Shown: positions 51,584 through 61,157, counted from the stretch's first letter. The stretch: 61,432 nucleotides of DNA from Verrucomicrobiota bacterium (GCA_016871675.1 VHCN01000016.1:1-61432), one strand, 5' to 3'. A program made the numbers and translations. Notes: generated by a model from the letters alone, not told the origin.

Positions 51584-51892
51584 ATGCCTGGACAACGCAT
51601 TCGAATCCGCCTCAAGGCGTTTGACCATCGGGTCATCGACCAGTCGGCCTTGGAGATCGTCGAGACGGTCAAGCGCACGGGAGCGCGCGTGGCGGGGCCA
51701 ATCCCGCTGCCGACGCGCATCGAGCGCTTCACCGTCCACCGCTCGCCGCACGCCGACAAGAAATCGATGGAGACATTCGAGCAGCGGACGCACAAGCGGT
51801 TGCTGGACATCCTCGACCCCACCGCCAAGACCGTGGATGAGCTGAAGAAACTCAACCTTCCTGCCGGCGTGGACATCACCATCAAGATTTAG
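51584..51892 (+). CDS. rpsJ: 30S ribosomal protein S10
   Basis: A 102-residue S10, a 30S head protein and NusG/NusB partner in transcription antitermination. [19 protein letters not shown] and the loop [19 protein letters not shown] are conserved. It begins 20 nt after fusA, so the str and S10 clusters are joined without an intervening tuf. Codon choice returns to C-ending from here. Confidence 0.98.
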   Translation: MPGQRIRIRLKAFDHRVIDQSALEIVETVKRTGARVAGPIPLPTRIERFTVHRSPHADKKSMETFEQRTHKRLLDILDPTAKTVDELKKLNLPAGVDITIKI

Positions 51893-51897
51893 CGCGT

Positions 51898-52632
51898 ATG
51901 CCCATCGGACTTATCGGCAAGAAGCTCGGACACACCCGTGTCTACGATATGACCGGCAACATCGTGCCCGTGACGGTCGTCCTCGCCGGACCCAACCGGG
52001 TGCTTCAATGCAGGACCGTGGAGGCGGACGGCTACGCCGCCGTGCAACTCGGTTTCGGCCCGCAAAAACCCCAGCGGCTCAACAAACCCAAGATCGGCCA
52101 CCTGAAGAAACACGGCGTCGAATTCAAGGAAAACAGCACCGACCCGATCCCCGCCGTCCAGCGCATCCGCGAATTCCGAGACTTCTCCAAGGCCGTCAAA
52201 CCCGGCGACATCATCGGCCCCGACGTCTTTGCCCCGGGCGATTTCGTGGATGCCATCGGCATCACCAAGGGCCGCGGTTTTGAAGGCGTCGTGAAGCGAT
52301 GGGGATTCCGCGGCGGCGACTCGACGCACGGCGCGAAAGGCTGGCACCGCCGCTCCGGCGCGATCGGCCAGCGCCTGTTCCCCGGCACCGTGATGCGCGG
52401 CATGAAGATGCCCGGCCACATGGGGCAGGACCGTCGCACGGTGCAGAATCTTGAGGTCATCAAGGTGATCCCCGAGGAGAACATCCTCCTCATCAAGGGC
52501 AGCTTCGCCGGGGCGGAAGACGACTACTGCATCATTCGCGAAGCCAAGAAGCGCCCGAAAGGCTGGAAACCGCGGAGCGCGGCACAACCGCAGGCCAAGG
52601 CCAAGGTCAAGGTCGAGGTCCGAAAGAAGTAA
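51898..52632 (+). CDS. rplC: 50S ribosomal protein L3
   Basis: A 244-residue L3, an early assembly protein with a loop reaching the peptidyl transferase centre. GLIGKKLGHTRVYD opens it; the loop has RGFEGVVKRWGFRGGDSTHG and HRRSGAIGQRLFPG. The C-terminal 20 residues form a Lys/Ala/Gln/Val tail not seen in E. coli. It begins 5 nt after rpsJ. Confidence 0.98.
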   Translation: MPIGLIGKKLGHTRVYDMTGNIVPVTVVLAGPNRVLQCRTVEADGYAAVQLGFGPQKPQRLNKPKIGHLKKHGVEFKENSTDPIPAVQRIREFRDFSKAVKPGDIIGPDVFAPGDFVDAIGITKGRGFEGVVKRWGFRGGDSTHGAKGWHRRSGAIGQRLFPGTVMRGMKMPGHMGQDRRTVQNLEVIKVIPEENILLIKGSFAGAEDDYCIIREAKKRPKGWKPRSAAQPQAKAKVKVEVRKK

Positions 52633-52635
52633 GCC

Positions 52636-53268
52636 ATGAAGCTGCCTGTTCACGATTCCAATGGCGCCGCGCAAGGCGAGCTTGAGGTCAAGTTCCCCCT
52701 CGTCGAAAAGGACAAGGGTGCCCAGGCCGTGCATGATTACATCGTCGCCTACAACGCGGCGCAACGGCAGGGCAACGCCTGCACCAAGACGATGGGCGAG
52801 GTCGCCGGCACCGGCAAGAAACCCTGGAGGCAGAAAGGCACCGGTCGTGCGCGCGCAGGATCGTTCGCCTCGCCGCTCTGGCGTGGCGGCGGCGTTACCT
52901 TCGGCCCCAAGCCGCGTGATTATCGGAAGCAAGTCACGAAGACTGTGCGCGCCCTGGCGCTGCGCAAGGCGATGACGGAGCGGCTTAGCGCCGGCGACGT
53001 CATTGTCGTGGACGATTTGAAGCTCACGACGCACAGGACGAAGGAGTTTCTGGCGTTGCGCGCGCGACTCAAGATCGAGGGCACGTCGCTCTTTGTCACG
53101 CTGGGTGTGGACCGTAACCTCCTCGCCGGGTCGGGCAATGTGCAGGGCGTGGATGTGACCACCAGCGACATCCTCAACACCTACGACGTGCTCAAGCCCG
53201 ACAAGCTCGTGTTCACGCGCAGCGCCTTCGAGGCAGTCGACCAGCGCATCATTGCAGCCAAATCATGA
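52636..53268 (+). CDS. rplD: 50S ribosomal protein L4
   Basis: A 210-residue L4, which lines the exit tunnel. The tunnel loop [20 protein letters not shown] is complete, as is the downstream [20 protein letters not shown]. It begins 3 nt after rplC and its stop overlaps rplW by 4 nt. In E. coli L4 represses this operon; no such leader could be identified here because fusA lies directly before rpsJ. Confidence 0.98.
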   Translation: MKLPVHDSNGAAQGELEVKFPLVEKDKGAQAVHDYIVAYNAAQRQGNACTKTMGEVAGTGKKPWRQKGTGRARAGSFASPLWRGGGVTFGPKPRDYRKQVTKTVRALALRKAMTERLSAGDVIVVDDLKLTTHRTKEFLALRARLKIEGTSLFVTLGVDRNLLAGSGNVQGVDVTTSDILNTYDVLKPDKLVFTRSAFEAVDQRIIAAKS

Positions 53269-53546
53269 GCCCCTACGACATTGTCAAGACCGTCCGCGTG
53301 ACCGAAAAGGGGACGCGGCAGGCCGACCTGTACAACCAGTATACGCTCGTGGTCGACCCACGCGCCACCAAACCCGAGATCAAGGCCGCCGTCCAATTCC
53401 TCTTCCAGGTCCACGTCGTCGCCGTTCGCACGATGCACGTTCGCGGCAAGCTCCGCCGACAGGGCCGCAAGGATGCCGGCTCCACGTCCGCGTGGAAGAA
53501 AGCCATCGTCCAGCTCAAAAAGGGCGAAAGAATCAACCTCGCCTGA
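53265..53546 (+). CDS. rplW: 50S ribosomal protein L23
   Basis: A 93-residue L23, at the tunnel exit and the docking site for trigger factor and [23 protein letters not shown] and a [19 protein letters not shown] segment are typical. The ATG overlaps the rplD stop (ATGA). Length is normal. Confidence 0.97.
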   Translation: MSPYDIVKTVRVTEKGTRQADLYNQYTLVVDPRATKPEIKAAVQFLFQVHVVAVRTMHVRGKLRRQGRKDAGSTSAWKKAIVQLKKGERINLA

Positions 53547-53554
53547 CGCACGCC

Positions 53555-54409
53555 ATGCCCGTCAAGACCTTCAGACCCCTCACGCCGTCGCGCCGCTACA
53601 TGACGGTGGCCTCGTTCGACGAGATCACCAAGTCGCGGCCTGAAAAGTCCCTGGTCTACACCAAGAAGCAGACGGGTGGCCGCAACAATCGTGGCCGCAT
53701 CACCGTCCGCGGCATCGGACACGCCCACAAGCGCAAAATCCGGATCGTCGACTTCCGCCGCGACAAGCACGGCATTCCCGCCGAGGTCCTGGCCATCGAA
53801 TACGACCCCAACCGTTCCGCCCGCATCGCGCTTGTTCAGTATCAGGACGGGGAGAAGCGCTACATCCTCGCACCCGTCGGCTTGGCCGTGGGCACCAAGC
53901 TCCACTCCGGCCCCGACGCCGAGCCAGAGATAGGCAACGCATTGCCTCTCTCAAAAATCCCCGTCGGCCTCACGATCCACAATATCGAGATGATCCCCGG
54001 CAAAGGCGGGCAGATGGTCCGCAGCGCCGGCGGCGGTGCGACGCTGATGTCCCGCGACGGCGGCTACGCCCAACTCCGGTTGCCCTCCGGCGAAATCCGT
54101 CGCATCCACGAAAAGTGCCTCGCAACCATCGGTCAGGTTGGGCACATCGAGCACGAGTCGATCGTTCTCGGGAAGGCCGGTCGCGCCCGCTGGCTGGGCA
54201 AGCGCCCCATCACCCGCGGCGTCGCCCGCAACCCTGTCGACCATCCCAACGGCGGCGGTGCCGGCAAGTCCAAGTCGGGCGGCGGCTGGCAACAGCTTAC
54301 CAACCCGTGGGGCCGGCTCGCGAAGGGCTACCGCACCCGGCGCAAGAAGAAAATCTCCAACCGCTTCATCGTTGTCCGCCGCGACGGCCGGCCCATGAAA
54401 CTGAGATAA
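53555..54409 (+). CDS. rplB: 50S ribosomal protein L2
   Basis: A 284-residue L2, needed for subunit joining and peptidyl transferase structure. [20 protein letters not shown], the [20 protein letters not shown] segment and the C-terminal [20 protein letters not shown] (bearing the universally conserved His) are present. The start at 53555 follows the family ([14 protein letters not shown]). No Shine-Dalgarno is seen. Confidence 0.98.
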   Translation: MPVKTFRPLTPSRRYMTVASFDEITKSRPEKSLVYTKKQTGGRNNRGRITVRGIGHAHKRKIRIVDFRRDKHGIPAEVLAIEYDPNRSARIALVQYQDGEKRYILAPVGLAVGTKLHSGPDAEPEIGNALPLSKIPVGLTIHNIEMIPGKGGQMVRSAGGGATLMSRDGGYAQLRLPSGEIRRIHEKCLATIGQVGHIEHESIVLGKAGRARWLGKRPITRGVARNPVDHPNGGGAGKSKSGGGWQQLTNPWGRLAKGYRTRRKKKISNRFIVVRRDGRPMKLR

Positions 54410-54447
54410 CCGGAAACCCGAAACACCGACCCCGAAACCCGACCGCC

Positions 54448-54729
54448 ATGGGACGCTCCATCAAAAAAGGCCCGTTCATCGACCAACACCTTCTGGACAA
54501 GGTCGTGAAAGCCAAGGCCGCCAACACCCGCACCCCGATCAAGACATGGTCCCGGCGCTCCATGATCACGCCGGACTTTGTCGGCCTGACCTTCGCCGTG
54601 CACAACGGCAAAATCTTCAACCCCGTGTTCGTCACCGAGAACATGGTCGGCCACCGCCTCGGCGAATTCTCGCCAACGCGCGTTTTCAAGAAACACGGCG
54701 CCCACACCGCCAAAGCGGAGGCCAAATAG
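54448..54729 (+). CDS. rpsS: 30S ribosomal protein S19
   Basis: A 93-residue S19, in the 30S head. [19 protein letters not shown] and [20 protein letters not shown], then [11 protein letters not shown], are typical. The leader (54410-54447) is an AAACCCGAAAC-type low-complexity spacer. It ends 2 nt before rplV. Confidence 0.97.
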   Translation: MGRSIKKGPFIDQHLLDKVVKAKAANTRTPIKTWSRRSMITPDFVGLTFAVHNGKIFNPVFVTENMVGHRLGEFSPTRVFKKHGAHTAKAEAK

Positions 54730-54731
54730 CC

Positions 54732-55073
54732 ATGGAAGTCACCTCCATCTACCGCAACTTCCGCATGTCCGCGCAAAAAGTCCGGGAAGTCGTCCGGCAA
54801 ATCCAGGGCAAGAGCGCTCTCGATGCGCAGAACGTGTTGGGTTATGTGACGCGCAAGTCCGCGCGCGCCGTGGCGAAGACCCTCAAGAGCGCCATCGCCA
54901 ACGCCGAGCACAACCACCAACTCCGCGCCGAGACATTGGTCGTGAAACTTGCCGTGGCCGAGACCGCCCGGAGCCTCAAACGCATGATCCCCAAGGCCCG
55001 CGGCTCCGCCGGGCCCATCATCAAGCGGTCCTGTCACATCCGCATCGTCCTCACCGACAACGCAGCCAACTAA
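54732..55073 (+). CDS. rplV: 50S ribosomal protein L22
   Basis: A 113-residue L22, whose beta hairpin lines the exit tunnel. FRMSAQKVREVVRQIQGKSA at the start and KRMIPKARGSAGPIIKRSCH at the hairpin are conserved. It begins 2 nt after rpsS. Confidence 0.97.
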   Translation: MEVTSIYRNFRMSAQKVREVVRQIQGKSALDAQNVLGYVTRKSARAVAKTLKSAIANAEHNHQLRAETLVVKLAVAETARSLKRMIPKARGSAGPIIKRSCHIRIVLTDNAAN

Positions 55074-55121
55074 GCACACGGATCTGAACCTTTGACTTTG
55101 AACTCTGACCCCTAGACGCCC

Positions 55122-55817
55122 ATGGGACAAAAGTGCAATCCAATCGGCCTGCGGACCGCGGTCAACAAGGACTGGCGTTCCAAGTGGTATGCGGACAAGC
55201 GGGACTACGCGCGACTGCTGAGCGAAGACCACAAGATCCGCGGCATCCTCAAGCGCAAGCTCGAGAGCGCGTCCGTGCCGCGCATTCAGATTGAGCGTGC
55301 GGCGAGCCGCTGCCGCATCACCATACACACCGCCCGCCCCGGCGTGGTCATTGGCCGCAAAGGCGCGGAGATTGACAAGCTCAAGGAAGAGCTGAGCCGG
55401 ATGACGGGCAAGGAAATCTACGTGGACATCCAGGAAGTGACACAACCCGAAGCCGACGCGCAACTCGTAGCCGAGGCGATCGCGATGCAACTGGAGCGGC
55501 GTGTGTCGTTCCGGCGTGCGATGAAAAAGGCGATCCAGACCGCGATGGGGATGGACGGCGTGGAAGGCATCAAACTGCGGGTGGCCGGCCGCCTCGGCGG
55601 GGCCGAGCTGGCGCGCGTGGAGCAATACCTGGAAGGCCGCGTGCCGCTGCACACGCTCCGGGCGAACATTGATTATGGATTCGCCGAAGCCCTCTGCACC
55701 TACGGCAAGCTTGGGGTGAAGTGCTGGATCTGCAAAGGCGACCGCAAACCCGCGAAACCCGTGACCGTGGTGACCACCGAAACCGCATCAGCGGCGACTG
55801 CCACTCCGTCGGCCTGA
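55122..55817 (+). CDS. rpsC: 30S ribosomal protein S3
   Basis: A 231-residue S3, at the mRNA entry channel with helicase-associated role. [11 protein letters not shown] opens it, the KH GxxG loop is in [13 protein letters not shown], and [13 protein letters not shown] and [10 protein letters not shown] close the second domain. The C-terminus carries a Thr/Ala-rich tail (about 215-231). The 48-nt leader is a low-complexity GAACCTTTGACTTTGAAC-type spacer. Confidence 0.98.
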   Translation: MGQKCNPIGLRTAVNKDWRSKWYADKRDYARLLSEDHKIRGILKRKLESASVPRIQIERAASRCRITIHTARPGVVIGRKGAEIDKLKEELSRMTGKEIYVDIQEVTQPEADAQLVAEAIAMQLERRVSFRRAMKKAIQTAMGMDGVEGIKLRVAGRLGGAELARVEQYLEGRVPLHTLRANIDYGFAEALCTYGKLGVKCWICKGDRKPAKPVTVVTTETASAATATPSA

Positions 55818-55851
55818 CGCTGAACGCCAAGCACCAAAGGGAAAAAAGCCT

Positions 55852-56271
55852 ATGCCCATGATGCCCGCCCGAGTGAAGTATCGGAAGATGCACCGAGGCA
55901 GCCGCAAGGGGCTTGCCACGCGCGGGCACACCGTGGCCTTTGGCGAATACGGCTTGCAAGCGCTCGAGCGCTGCTGGCTCGATGCGAAAGTCATCGAAGC
56001 CTGCCGCGTCGCCATCAGCCGCCACATGAAACGGCGCGGCAAGATGTGGGTTCGCATCTTCCCGCAGAAATCCTACACCAAGAAGCCGCTTGAAGTCCGG
56101 ATGGGCACCGGCAAGGGCGGCGTCGAAGGTTGGGTCGCGGTCATCAAACCCGCCGCCGTGCTTTACGAGATCGACGGTGTGCCCGAGGCGCTCGCGCGCG
56201 AATCGCTGCGGCTTGCGGCGACCAAGATGCCGATCCGCACCCGGTTCATCTCACGCCACACCCACGCCTAG
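55852..56271 (+). CDS. rplP: 50S ribosomal protein L16
   Basis: A 139-residue L16, near the A-site t[23 protein letters not shown] and the later [20 protein letters not shown] are typical. ATGs at 55852, 55858 and 55861 compete for the start; the outermost is listed. GGGAAAAAAG lies just upstream, a weak site. Confidence 0.97.
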   Translation: MPMMPARVKYRKMHRGSRKGLATRGHTVAFGEYGLQALERCWLDAKVIEACRVAISRHMKRRGKMWVRIFPQKSYTKKPLEVRMGTGKGGVEGWVAVIKPAAVLYEIDGVPEALARESLRLAATKMPIRTRFISRHTHA

Positions 56272-56281
56272 GACACCGACC

Positions 56282-56485
56282 ATGAAAATGTCCGAGCTCC
56301 AAGATCTCACGCTCAAGGAACTTGCCGTCAAGGGCCGCGAATTCCGGCAGGAGTTGTTCCACCTGCGGATCCAGCAGGCGACCTCCCAGTTGGAAAACCC
56401 GTCGCGCATCCGGCAACTTCGCAAGAACATCGCCCGGGTCGAGACCCAGATGTCCGCCGTTCGCATCAAGGCGGCCAAGAAGTAA
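56282..56485 (+). CDS. rpmC: 50S ribosomal protein L29
   Basis: A 67-residue L29, a two-helix protein at the tunnel exit. MKMSELQDLTLKELAVKGRE and LRIQQATSQLENPSRIRQLR are typical. It lies 10 nt after rplP and 3 nt before rpsQ. Confidence 0.96.
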   Translation: MKMSELQDLTLKELAVKGREFRQELFHLRIQQATSQLENPSRIRQLRKNIARVETQMSAVRIKAAKK

Positions 56486-56488
56486 CCT

Positions 56489-56791
56489 ATGACCGAGACC
56501 CAACCCATCCGCGAAACCCGACGCAAGGAGCGCGTCGGCGACGTCGTGTCCGACAAGATGGACAAGACCATCGTCGTGCGCGTCGAGCGGCGCTTCCAGC
56601 ACCCGATCTACAAGAAGGTCGTCACTTCCTCCAAGAAATACTACGCCCACGACGAGAAGGGCGAGGCGCGGACGGGCGACCGGGTCCGGATCACGGAGAC
56701 GCGCCCCCTTTCCAAGACCAAGCGCTGGCGGCTCGTGGAGATTGTCGAGCGCGGCGAACGAGTCCATGCGCCCGAACCCCCAACGTCCTGA
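56489..56791 (+). CDS. rpsQ: 30S ribosomal protein S17
   Basis: A 100-residue S17, a primary 16S rRNA binder. [20 protein letters not shown], then a [20 protein letters not shown] segment and [17 protein letters not shown] are conserved. Short charged extensions are present at both ends. Confidence 0.97.
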   Translation: MTETQPIRETRRKERVGDVVSDKMDKTIVVRVERRFQHPIYKKVVTSSKKYYAHDEKGEARTGDRVRITETRPLSKTKRWRLVEIVERGERVHAPEPPTS

Positions 56792-56799
56792 CCTGACCT

Positions 56800-57168
56800 A
56801 TGCTTCAAGTCCGTTCCATCGTTGATGTCGCCGACAACACCGGCGCCAAGCGGGCTGCTTGTATCGGCGCCACGCACAAGCCGAGCCAGCGATACTGTTT
56901 CGTGGGCGAGACGATCAAGGTCCACATCAAGGACGCCGCGCCCGACGGCCAGGTCAAGAAGGGTGAAGTCTGCGACGCCGTGATCGTGCGGACCCGCAAG
57001 GCCATCCGCCGCGACGACGGCTCCTACCTGCGATTCGACAGCAACGCGATCGTCATCATCAATGCCGAGGGCGAACCCCGCGGCACCCGCATCTTCGGCC
57101 CCGTTGCTCGCGAGCTTCGCGACCTCAAGTTCATGAAGATCATCTCCCTCGCCCCGGAAGTCCTATGA
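56800..57168 (+). CDS. rplN: 50S ribosomal protein L14
   Basis: A 122-residue L14, at the subunit interface. [20 protein letters not shown] and the [20 protein letters not shown] and [13 protein letters not shown] segments are typical. Its stop overlaps the rplX start by 4 nt. Confidence 0.98.
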   Translation: MLQVRSIVDVADNTGAKRAACIGATHKPSQRYCFVGETIKVHIKDAAPDGQVKKGEVCDAVIVRTRKAIRRDDGSYLRFDSNAIVIINAEGEPRGTRIFGPVARELRDLKFMKIISLAPEVL

Positions 57169-57503
57169 AGAAACCCGTTCGGAACCGACGCCTCCACGTC
57201 AAGAAGGGCGACGAAGTGGTCGTGATCAGCGGCTCCAGCCGGGGCAAACGCGGCAAGATCATCCACGTCTTCATGAAGAAGATGCGCGTGTCCGTGGAGG
57301 GCTGCGCGATGATCAAGAAGCACATGCGCAAGAGCCAGCAGCACCCGCAGGGGGCGATCATCGAGCGCGAGGGCACCATCCACGCCTCCAACGTGATGCT
57401 GGCCTCCAAGTGGGACGCCCGCCGCGCCAAGCGCGCCGCCGCCCAACCCGCATTGGCCGCCGATGCGCCCGCCGCGCAGGCAGCGCCCCAACCCACAGCT
57501 TGA
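57165..57503 (+). CDS. rplX: 50S ribosomal protein L24
   Basis: A 112-residue L24, an assembly-initiating KOW protein. [20 protein letters not shown] is the KOW motif; [20 protein letters not shown] and NVML follow. The last 20 residues or so are Ala/Pro/Gln-rich and lack the usual end, a likely disordered tail. The ATG overlaps rplN (ATGA). Confidence 0.96.
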   Translation: MKKPVRNRRLHVKKGDEVVVISGSSRGKRGKIIHVFMKKMRVSVEGCAMIKKHMRKSQQHPQGAIIEREGTIHASNVMLASKWDARRAKRAAAQPALAADAPAAQAAPQPTA

Positions 57504-57504
57504 A

Positions 57505-58146
57505 ATGAAAGACAATCCCGCCGAAAAACCCGCGAAGCCCGCCAAGCCCGCGAAAGCGGAGGCCGTGAAGGCCGAGCCCGCGCCAAAGGGTCCGCCTCCC
57601 GCGCCGCCGCGGCTCTACACCAGATACATGGAGGCGGTGAAGCCGGCACTCTTTACATCGAGGAAGTATACCAACGTCCATCAGATCCCGGCTCTCGAGA
57701 AAATCGTGATCAACATGGGCATCAGCGCGGAACTTGAGAAGACCGCGGTGGAGGACGCCGCGCGCGACCTCACAACCATCACCGGCCGCAAGGCGGTCAT
57801 CACCAAGTCGCGCAAGAGCATCGCCAACTTCAAACTTCGCAAGGGCCAGGCGATCGGCTGCCGCGTGACCCTCCGGCGCGCGGTGATGTATGAGTTCTTC
57901 GACCGGCTGGTCGCCGCCGCGCTGCCGCGCATCCGCGACTTCCGCGGAGTCTCCAACCGCTCCTTCGACGGGCGCGGCAATTACACCCTGGGAATATCGG
58001 ACCAGACGATTTTCCCGGAGATCGACCTCGACAAAGTGAAGCGGCACCAGGGCATGGACGTCACGATCGTGACCACCGCGGAGACGGATGACGAAGCCCG
58101 CGAACTGCTCAAGCTGATGGGAATGCCGTTTTCCGAAAACCGGTAG
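57505..58146 (+). CDS. rplE: 50S ribosomal protein L5 with N-terminal extension
   Basis: A 213-residue L5, which binds 5S rRNA in the central protuberance. The conserved part begins near residue 37 (RLYTRYMEAVKPALF) and includes IPALEKIVINMGI, ITKSRKSIANFKLRKGQAIG and DFRGVSNRSFDGRGNYTLGI. Ahead of it is a Lys/Ala/Pro-rich extension of about 35 residues that most L5 proteins lack. The ATG lies 1 nt after the rplX stop; a later start is not excluded, but no ATG falls at the family boundary. Confidence 0.96.
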   Translation: MKDNPAEKPAKPAKPAKAEAVKAEPAPKGPPPAPPRLYTRYMEAVKPALFTSRKYTNVHQIPALEKIVINMGISAELEKTAVEDAARDLTTITGRKAVITKSRKSIANFKLRKGQAIGCRVTLRRAVMYEFFDRLVAAALPRIRDFRGVSNRSFDGRGNYTLGISDQTIFPEIDLDKVKRHQGMDVTIVTTAETDDEARELLKLMGMPFSENR

Positions 58147-58175
58147 AACCGCGACCGAGAAACCCGACAAGAGCT

Positions 58176-58445
58176 ATGGCAAAGAAAGCGTGGATCGAAC
58201 GGAACAAGCGCAAGCTGGCCACGGTGAAGAAATACGCGGCGGTGCGCGCCGAACTCAAGGCCAAGGGCGACTACGCCGGCCTTGCCAAACTGCCGAAGGA
58301 CGCGAGCCCCATCCGGCTCACGAACCGCTGCTCCGTGACCGGCCGCCGCCGGTCATTCATGCGCAAGTTCGGCGTGTCGCGGCTGACCTTTCGCGAACTG
58401 GCCCTGAACGGGCTGCTGCCGGGCGTCACCAAGGCCAGTTGGTAA
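58176..58445 (+). CDS. rpsN: 30S ribosomal protein S14, zinc-free type
   Basis: An 89-residue S14. RNKRKLATVKKYAAVRAELK and NRCSVTGRRRSFMRKFGVSR are typical. It is the long form without the two CxxC pairs, so it needs no zinc. It lies between rplE and rpsH as usual. Confidence 0.97.
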   Translation: MAKKAWIERNKRKLATVKKYAAVRAELKAKGDYAGLAKLPKDASPIRLTNRCSVTGRRRSFMRKFGVSRLTFRELALNGLLPGVTKASW

Positions 58446-58508
58446 CTCGCGAGATCCAAACCTCGAACCCGAAACGCAGAATCCGACTCCCAGAACCCGA
58501 AACGACGT
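58446..58508 (+). repeat. Low-complexity spacer before rpsH
   Basis: A 63-nt spacer built from CTCGAACCCGAAAC and CAGAACCCGAAAC-type near-repeats. No hairpin or promoter was recognised. It belongs to the spacer family described for the rpoC-rpsL gap. Confidence 0.55.
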
Positions 58509-58898
58509 ATGATGAGCGACCCCATTGCAGACATGCTCACGAGGATCCGGAATGGAAGCATGGCCTTGTTGCCGGCGGTGACAATGCCGCACTCGCGAAT
58601 CAAGGAGGGCATCGCGCGGTTGCTCTGCGCAGAGGGCTACGTGGGCGAGGTGGCCGTGGAGGGCGAGGTCAAGCGCAAGCTCACGGTGAAGCTGAAATAC
58701 GAGGGGCGCAAAGGCATCATCGGCGGCCTGCGCCGGGCGAGCCGTCCCGGGCGCCGGGTTTACGTGGCGTCGGGCGAAATCCCGAGAGTGTTGAACGGGA
58801 TGGGCGTCTCGATCGTGTCCACGTCGCGCGGGGTCATGACCGGGTCGGAGGCGCGCCGACAAGGTGTGGGCGGCGAGCTGCTTTGCACCGTCTGGTAG
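58509..58898 (+). CDS. rpsH: 30S ribosomal protein S8
   Basis: A 129-residue S8, a central-domain organiser and, in E. coli, the spc operon repressor. SDPIADMLTRIRNG opens it; KPGRRVY-like RPGRRVYVASGEIPRVLNGM and the closing STSRGVMTGSEARRQGVGGE are conserved. The ATGs at 58509 and 58512 are adjacent; the first is listed. Confidence 0.98.
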   Translation: MMSDPIADMLTRIRNGSMALLPAVTMPHSRIKEGIARLLCAEGYVGEVAVEGEVKRKLTVKLKYEGRKGIIGGLRRASRPGRRVYVASGEIPRVLNGMGVSIVSTSRGVMTGSEARRQGVGGELLCTVW

Positions 58899-58952
58899 GC
58901 CGGACCTTTGAACATTGAATTCGTAATTCTCAATCCGTAACTCGAAACTCAC
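58899..58952 (+). repeat. Low-complexity spacer before rplF
   Basis: A 54-nt, AT-richer spacer with GAACATTGAATTCGTAATTC and CGTAACTCGAAACTC, again of the family seen at 48.1, 48.65 and 49.26 kb. Confidence 0.55.
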
Positions 58953-59489
58953 ATGTCACGCATCGGCAAACAACCCATCGTCATCCCGGCGAAGGTCAAG
59001 GTGGAGGTCGCCGGGGACTCGGTTCAGGTGGAGGGTCCCAAGGGCCGGCTGCAGTTCAAGCTGCCGCCGCACACGCGGCTCGGCGTGGCGGAGGGACGGG
59101 TGGTCGTGTCGCGCGACGGCGATGAAGCCGAGGCGCGAGCGATGCACGGGCTTTGCCGTTCGGTCGTGAACAACATGGTCAAGGGCGTCACGGAGGGATT
59201 CGTGAAGCGACTCGAGATTCACGGGGTCGGGTTCAAGGCGGCGTTGACGGGGAACATCCTGAATCTGAGCCTTGGGTATTCGCATCCGATCAATTACACG
59301 GTGCCGCCGCAGATCAAGGTGACGGTGGAGGAGAATACGAAGATCACCGTGGAAGGGCCGGACCGGCAGGTGGTGGGCCAGGTGGCGGCGCACATCCGGA
59401 GCTTCTACCCGCCGGAGCCTTACAAGGGCAAAGGGGTGCGTTACACAGATGAGCGCATCATCCGGAAGGAAGGCAAGACGGTGCAATAA
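58953..59489 (+). CDS. rplF: 50S ribosomal protein L6
   Basis: A 178-residue L6, close to the sarcin-ricin loop. MSRIGKQPIVIPAKVKVEVA opens it, and LSLGYSHPINYTVP, GPDRQVVGQVAAHIRSFYPP and EPYKGKGVRYTDE are conserved in the second domain. Length is normal. Confidence 0.98.
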   Translation: MSRIGKQPIVIPAKVKVEVAGDSVQVEGPKGRLQFKLPPHTRLGVAEGRVVVSRDGDEAEARAMHGLCRSVVNNMVKGVTEGFVKRLEIHGVGFKAALTGNILNLSLGYSHPINYTVPPQIKVTVEENTKITVEGPDRQVVGQVAAHIRSFYPPEPYKGKGVRYTDERIIRKEGKTVQ

Positions 59490-59547
59490 GTGACGACCCC
59501 CGGTCGGCGGTCGCTGACCGGGACTTGGAATTTGAACTTCGGATGCC

Positions 59548-59913
59548 ATGAGAATTGAAAAGAAAAACGCGCTGCGGCAGAAACGCCGCTGGAGGATTCG
59601 CAAGCTGGTGATCGGCACGGCGGCGCGTCCCCGGATGAGCGTGCGGTTCACCGGGCAGCACATTTATGTGCAGTTCGTGGATGACGCGACAGGCACGACG
59701 CTGGCGAGCACGTCGACACGCGCGAAGTCGATGCCGGACCGCGAGACTCTGGCGGCGAATGTGAAAAGCGCGGTGCGCATCGGCAAGGCGGCTGCGGAGG
59801 CTGCGCTTGCGTCGGGCATCACAACGGTCGTGTTCGACCGGAGCGGCGCCCCGTTCCACGGCAAGGTGAAGGCGCTCGCGGATGCGGCGCGCGAGGCCGG
59901 CCTGAAATTCTAA
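59548..59913 (+). CDS. rplR: 50S ribosomal protein L18
   Basis: A 121-residue L18, which binds 5S r[23 protein letters not shown] (where most have GTxxRPRLxV), [20 protein letters not shown] and [20 protein letters not shown] are conserved. The 58-nt leader has a GGAATTTGAACTTCGGATGCC-like spacer sequence of the recurring type. Confidence 0.97.
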   Translation: MRIEKKNALRQKRRWRIRKLVIGTAARPRMSVRFTGQHIYVQFVDDATGTTLASTSTRAKSMPDRETLAANVKSAVRIGKAAAEAALASGITTVVFDRSGAPFHGKVKALADAAREAGLKF

Positions 59914-59926
59914 CCCCGAGGATTAC

Positions 59927-60592
59927 GTGAGCGACACTAACGAGACTTCACCCACGCCGCCGCCTTCTCCATCGCGCGAGCCGAGAGGGCCGGGCCGCGG
60001 CCCGGGCCGCGGCGGCCGCCGGAGCCGGCCACCCGCCCAGGAGGTCAAGACGGATCCCCTGACGGGGCTGCCGACGAGCGAGCTTGTGGAGAAGGTGATT
60101 TTTATCAACCGCTCCGCCAAGGTGGTCAAGGGCGGCCGGCGGTTCAGCTTCAGCGCGCTGGTGGTGAGCGGCGACAAGCGGGGCCGCGTGGGCATCGGCA
60201 TGGGCAAGGCCGGCGAGGTGGCGGATGCGATCAAGAAAGGGACGGAGGTTTCGAAGCAGAATCTGGTGAATGTGTCGCTGCTCGGGCCGACGATTCCGCA
60301 TGAGGCGTTCGCGGCGTTTGACGGGGCGCGGGTGTTGTTGCGGCCCGCGTCGCCGGGCACAGGCCTGATCGCGGGCAAAACGGTCCGCGCGGTGCTGGAA
60401 TCCGCGGGCGTGCGGGACGTGCTGACCAAGTCCCTCGGTTCGAAGAATGCCGCGAACGTGGCGAAGGCCACCTTGGGGGCGCTCTTGCAATTGCGGTTGC
60501 GCGAACACATCGCGCGGACACGCGGGGTGGATTTGCGTCCGCGGGACGCAGCGTCCGCGGCGCCGGCGGACAAGAAAGGCCCAGCTCAATGA
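59927..60592 (+). CDS. rpsE: 30S ribosomal protein S5 with N-terminal extension
   Basis: A 221-residue S5, important for decoding accuracy. The family region starts near residue 50 ([20 protein letters not shown]) and includes [20 protein letters not shown] and [20 protein letters not shown]. Before it is a Pro/Arg/Gly-rich extension of about 45 residues, likely disordered. The start is a GTG at 59927, placed after GAGGATTAC, giving a Shine-Dalgarno-like GAGG. The stop overlaps rplO by 4 nt; rpmD is absent between them. Confidence 0.96.
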   Translation: MSDTNETSPTPPPSPSREPRGPGRGPGRGGRRSRPPAQEVKTDPLTGLPTSELVEKVIFINRSAKVVKGGRRFSFSALVVSGDKRGRVGIGMGKAGEVADAIKKGTEVSKQNLVNVSLLGPTIPHEAFAAFDGARVLLRPASPGTGLIAGKTVRAVLESAGVRDVLTKSLGSKNAANVAKATLGALLQLRLREHIARTRGVDLRPRDAASAAPADKKGPAQ

Positions 60593-61128
60593 CCATGCGA
60601 CTTCACAATCTGAAACGGATTCCCGGATCGAGGCACCGGCGGAAGAATGTCGGCCGCGGCGAGTCCAGCGGCCGTGGCAAGACATCAGGGCGCGGCGGCA
60701 AGGGACAGAGCGCGCGTTCGGGCAGTTCGATGCGTCCGGGGTTCGAGGGCGGGCAGATGCCGTTGATCCGGCGCGTGCCGAAGCGCGGATTCAACAACGC
60801 CCGGTTCAAGACGACTTGGCACCCGGTGAATCTGCGGGACTTGAACCAGTTCGCGGACGGGACGCGCGTGGATGAAAAGCTCCTGCGCGAGAAGCGCCTG
60901 GCCACGGGGAATTACGACGGGATCAAGCTGCTGGGCGACGGGAAGCTGGAGCGGCGGCTCTCGGTGGTGGTGCACGCGGCGAGCGCTTCGGCGCGCAAGG
61001 CGGTCGAGGATCTCGGCGGCGTGTGCGAGGTGCTCCCGCGCTACAAGCGGCTGAACAAGAAGCGCGTGTCTCCCGACTCCAAGCCCGCGGAGGCCGCGCC
61101 CGCTGCGCCCGAGGCACCGAAGGCGTAA
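60589..61128 (+). CDS. rplO: 50S ribosomal protein L15
   Basis: A 179-residue L15, a late assembly protein. [20 protein letters not shown], then [12 protein letters not shown] and [19 protein letters not shown] are typical. The C-terminal 25 residues form an Ala/Pro/Glu/Lys tail. The ATG at 60589 overlaps rpsE; another at 60595 is possible. L15 follows S5 directly because rpmD (L30) is missing. Confidence 0.97.
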   Translation: MTMRLHNLKRIPGSRHRRKNVGRGESSGRGKTSGRGGKGQSARSGSSMRPGFEGGQMPLIRRVPKRGFNNARFKTTWHPVNLRDLNQFADGTRVDEKLLREKRLATGNYDGIKLLGDGKLERRLSVVVHAASASARKAVEDLGGVCEVLPRYKRLNKKRVSPDSKPAEAAPAAPEAPKA

Positions 61129-61157
61129 GGCGATATCCCCCCGGCCCCCCTCGCCGC

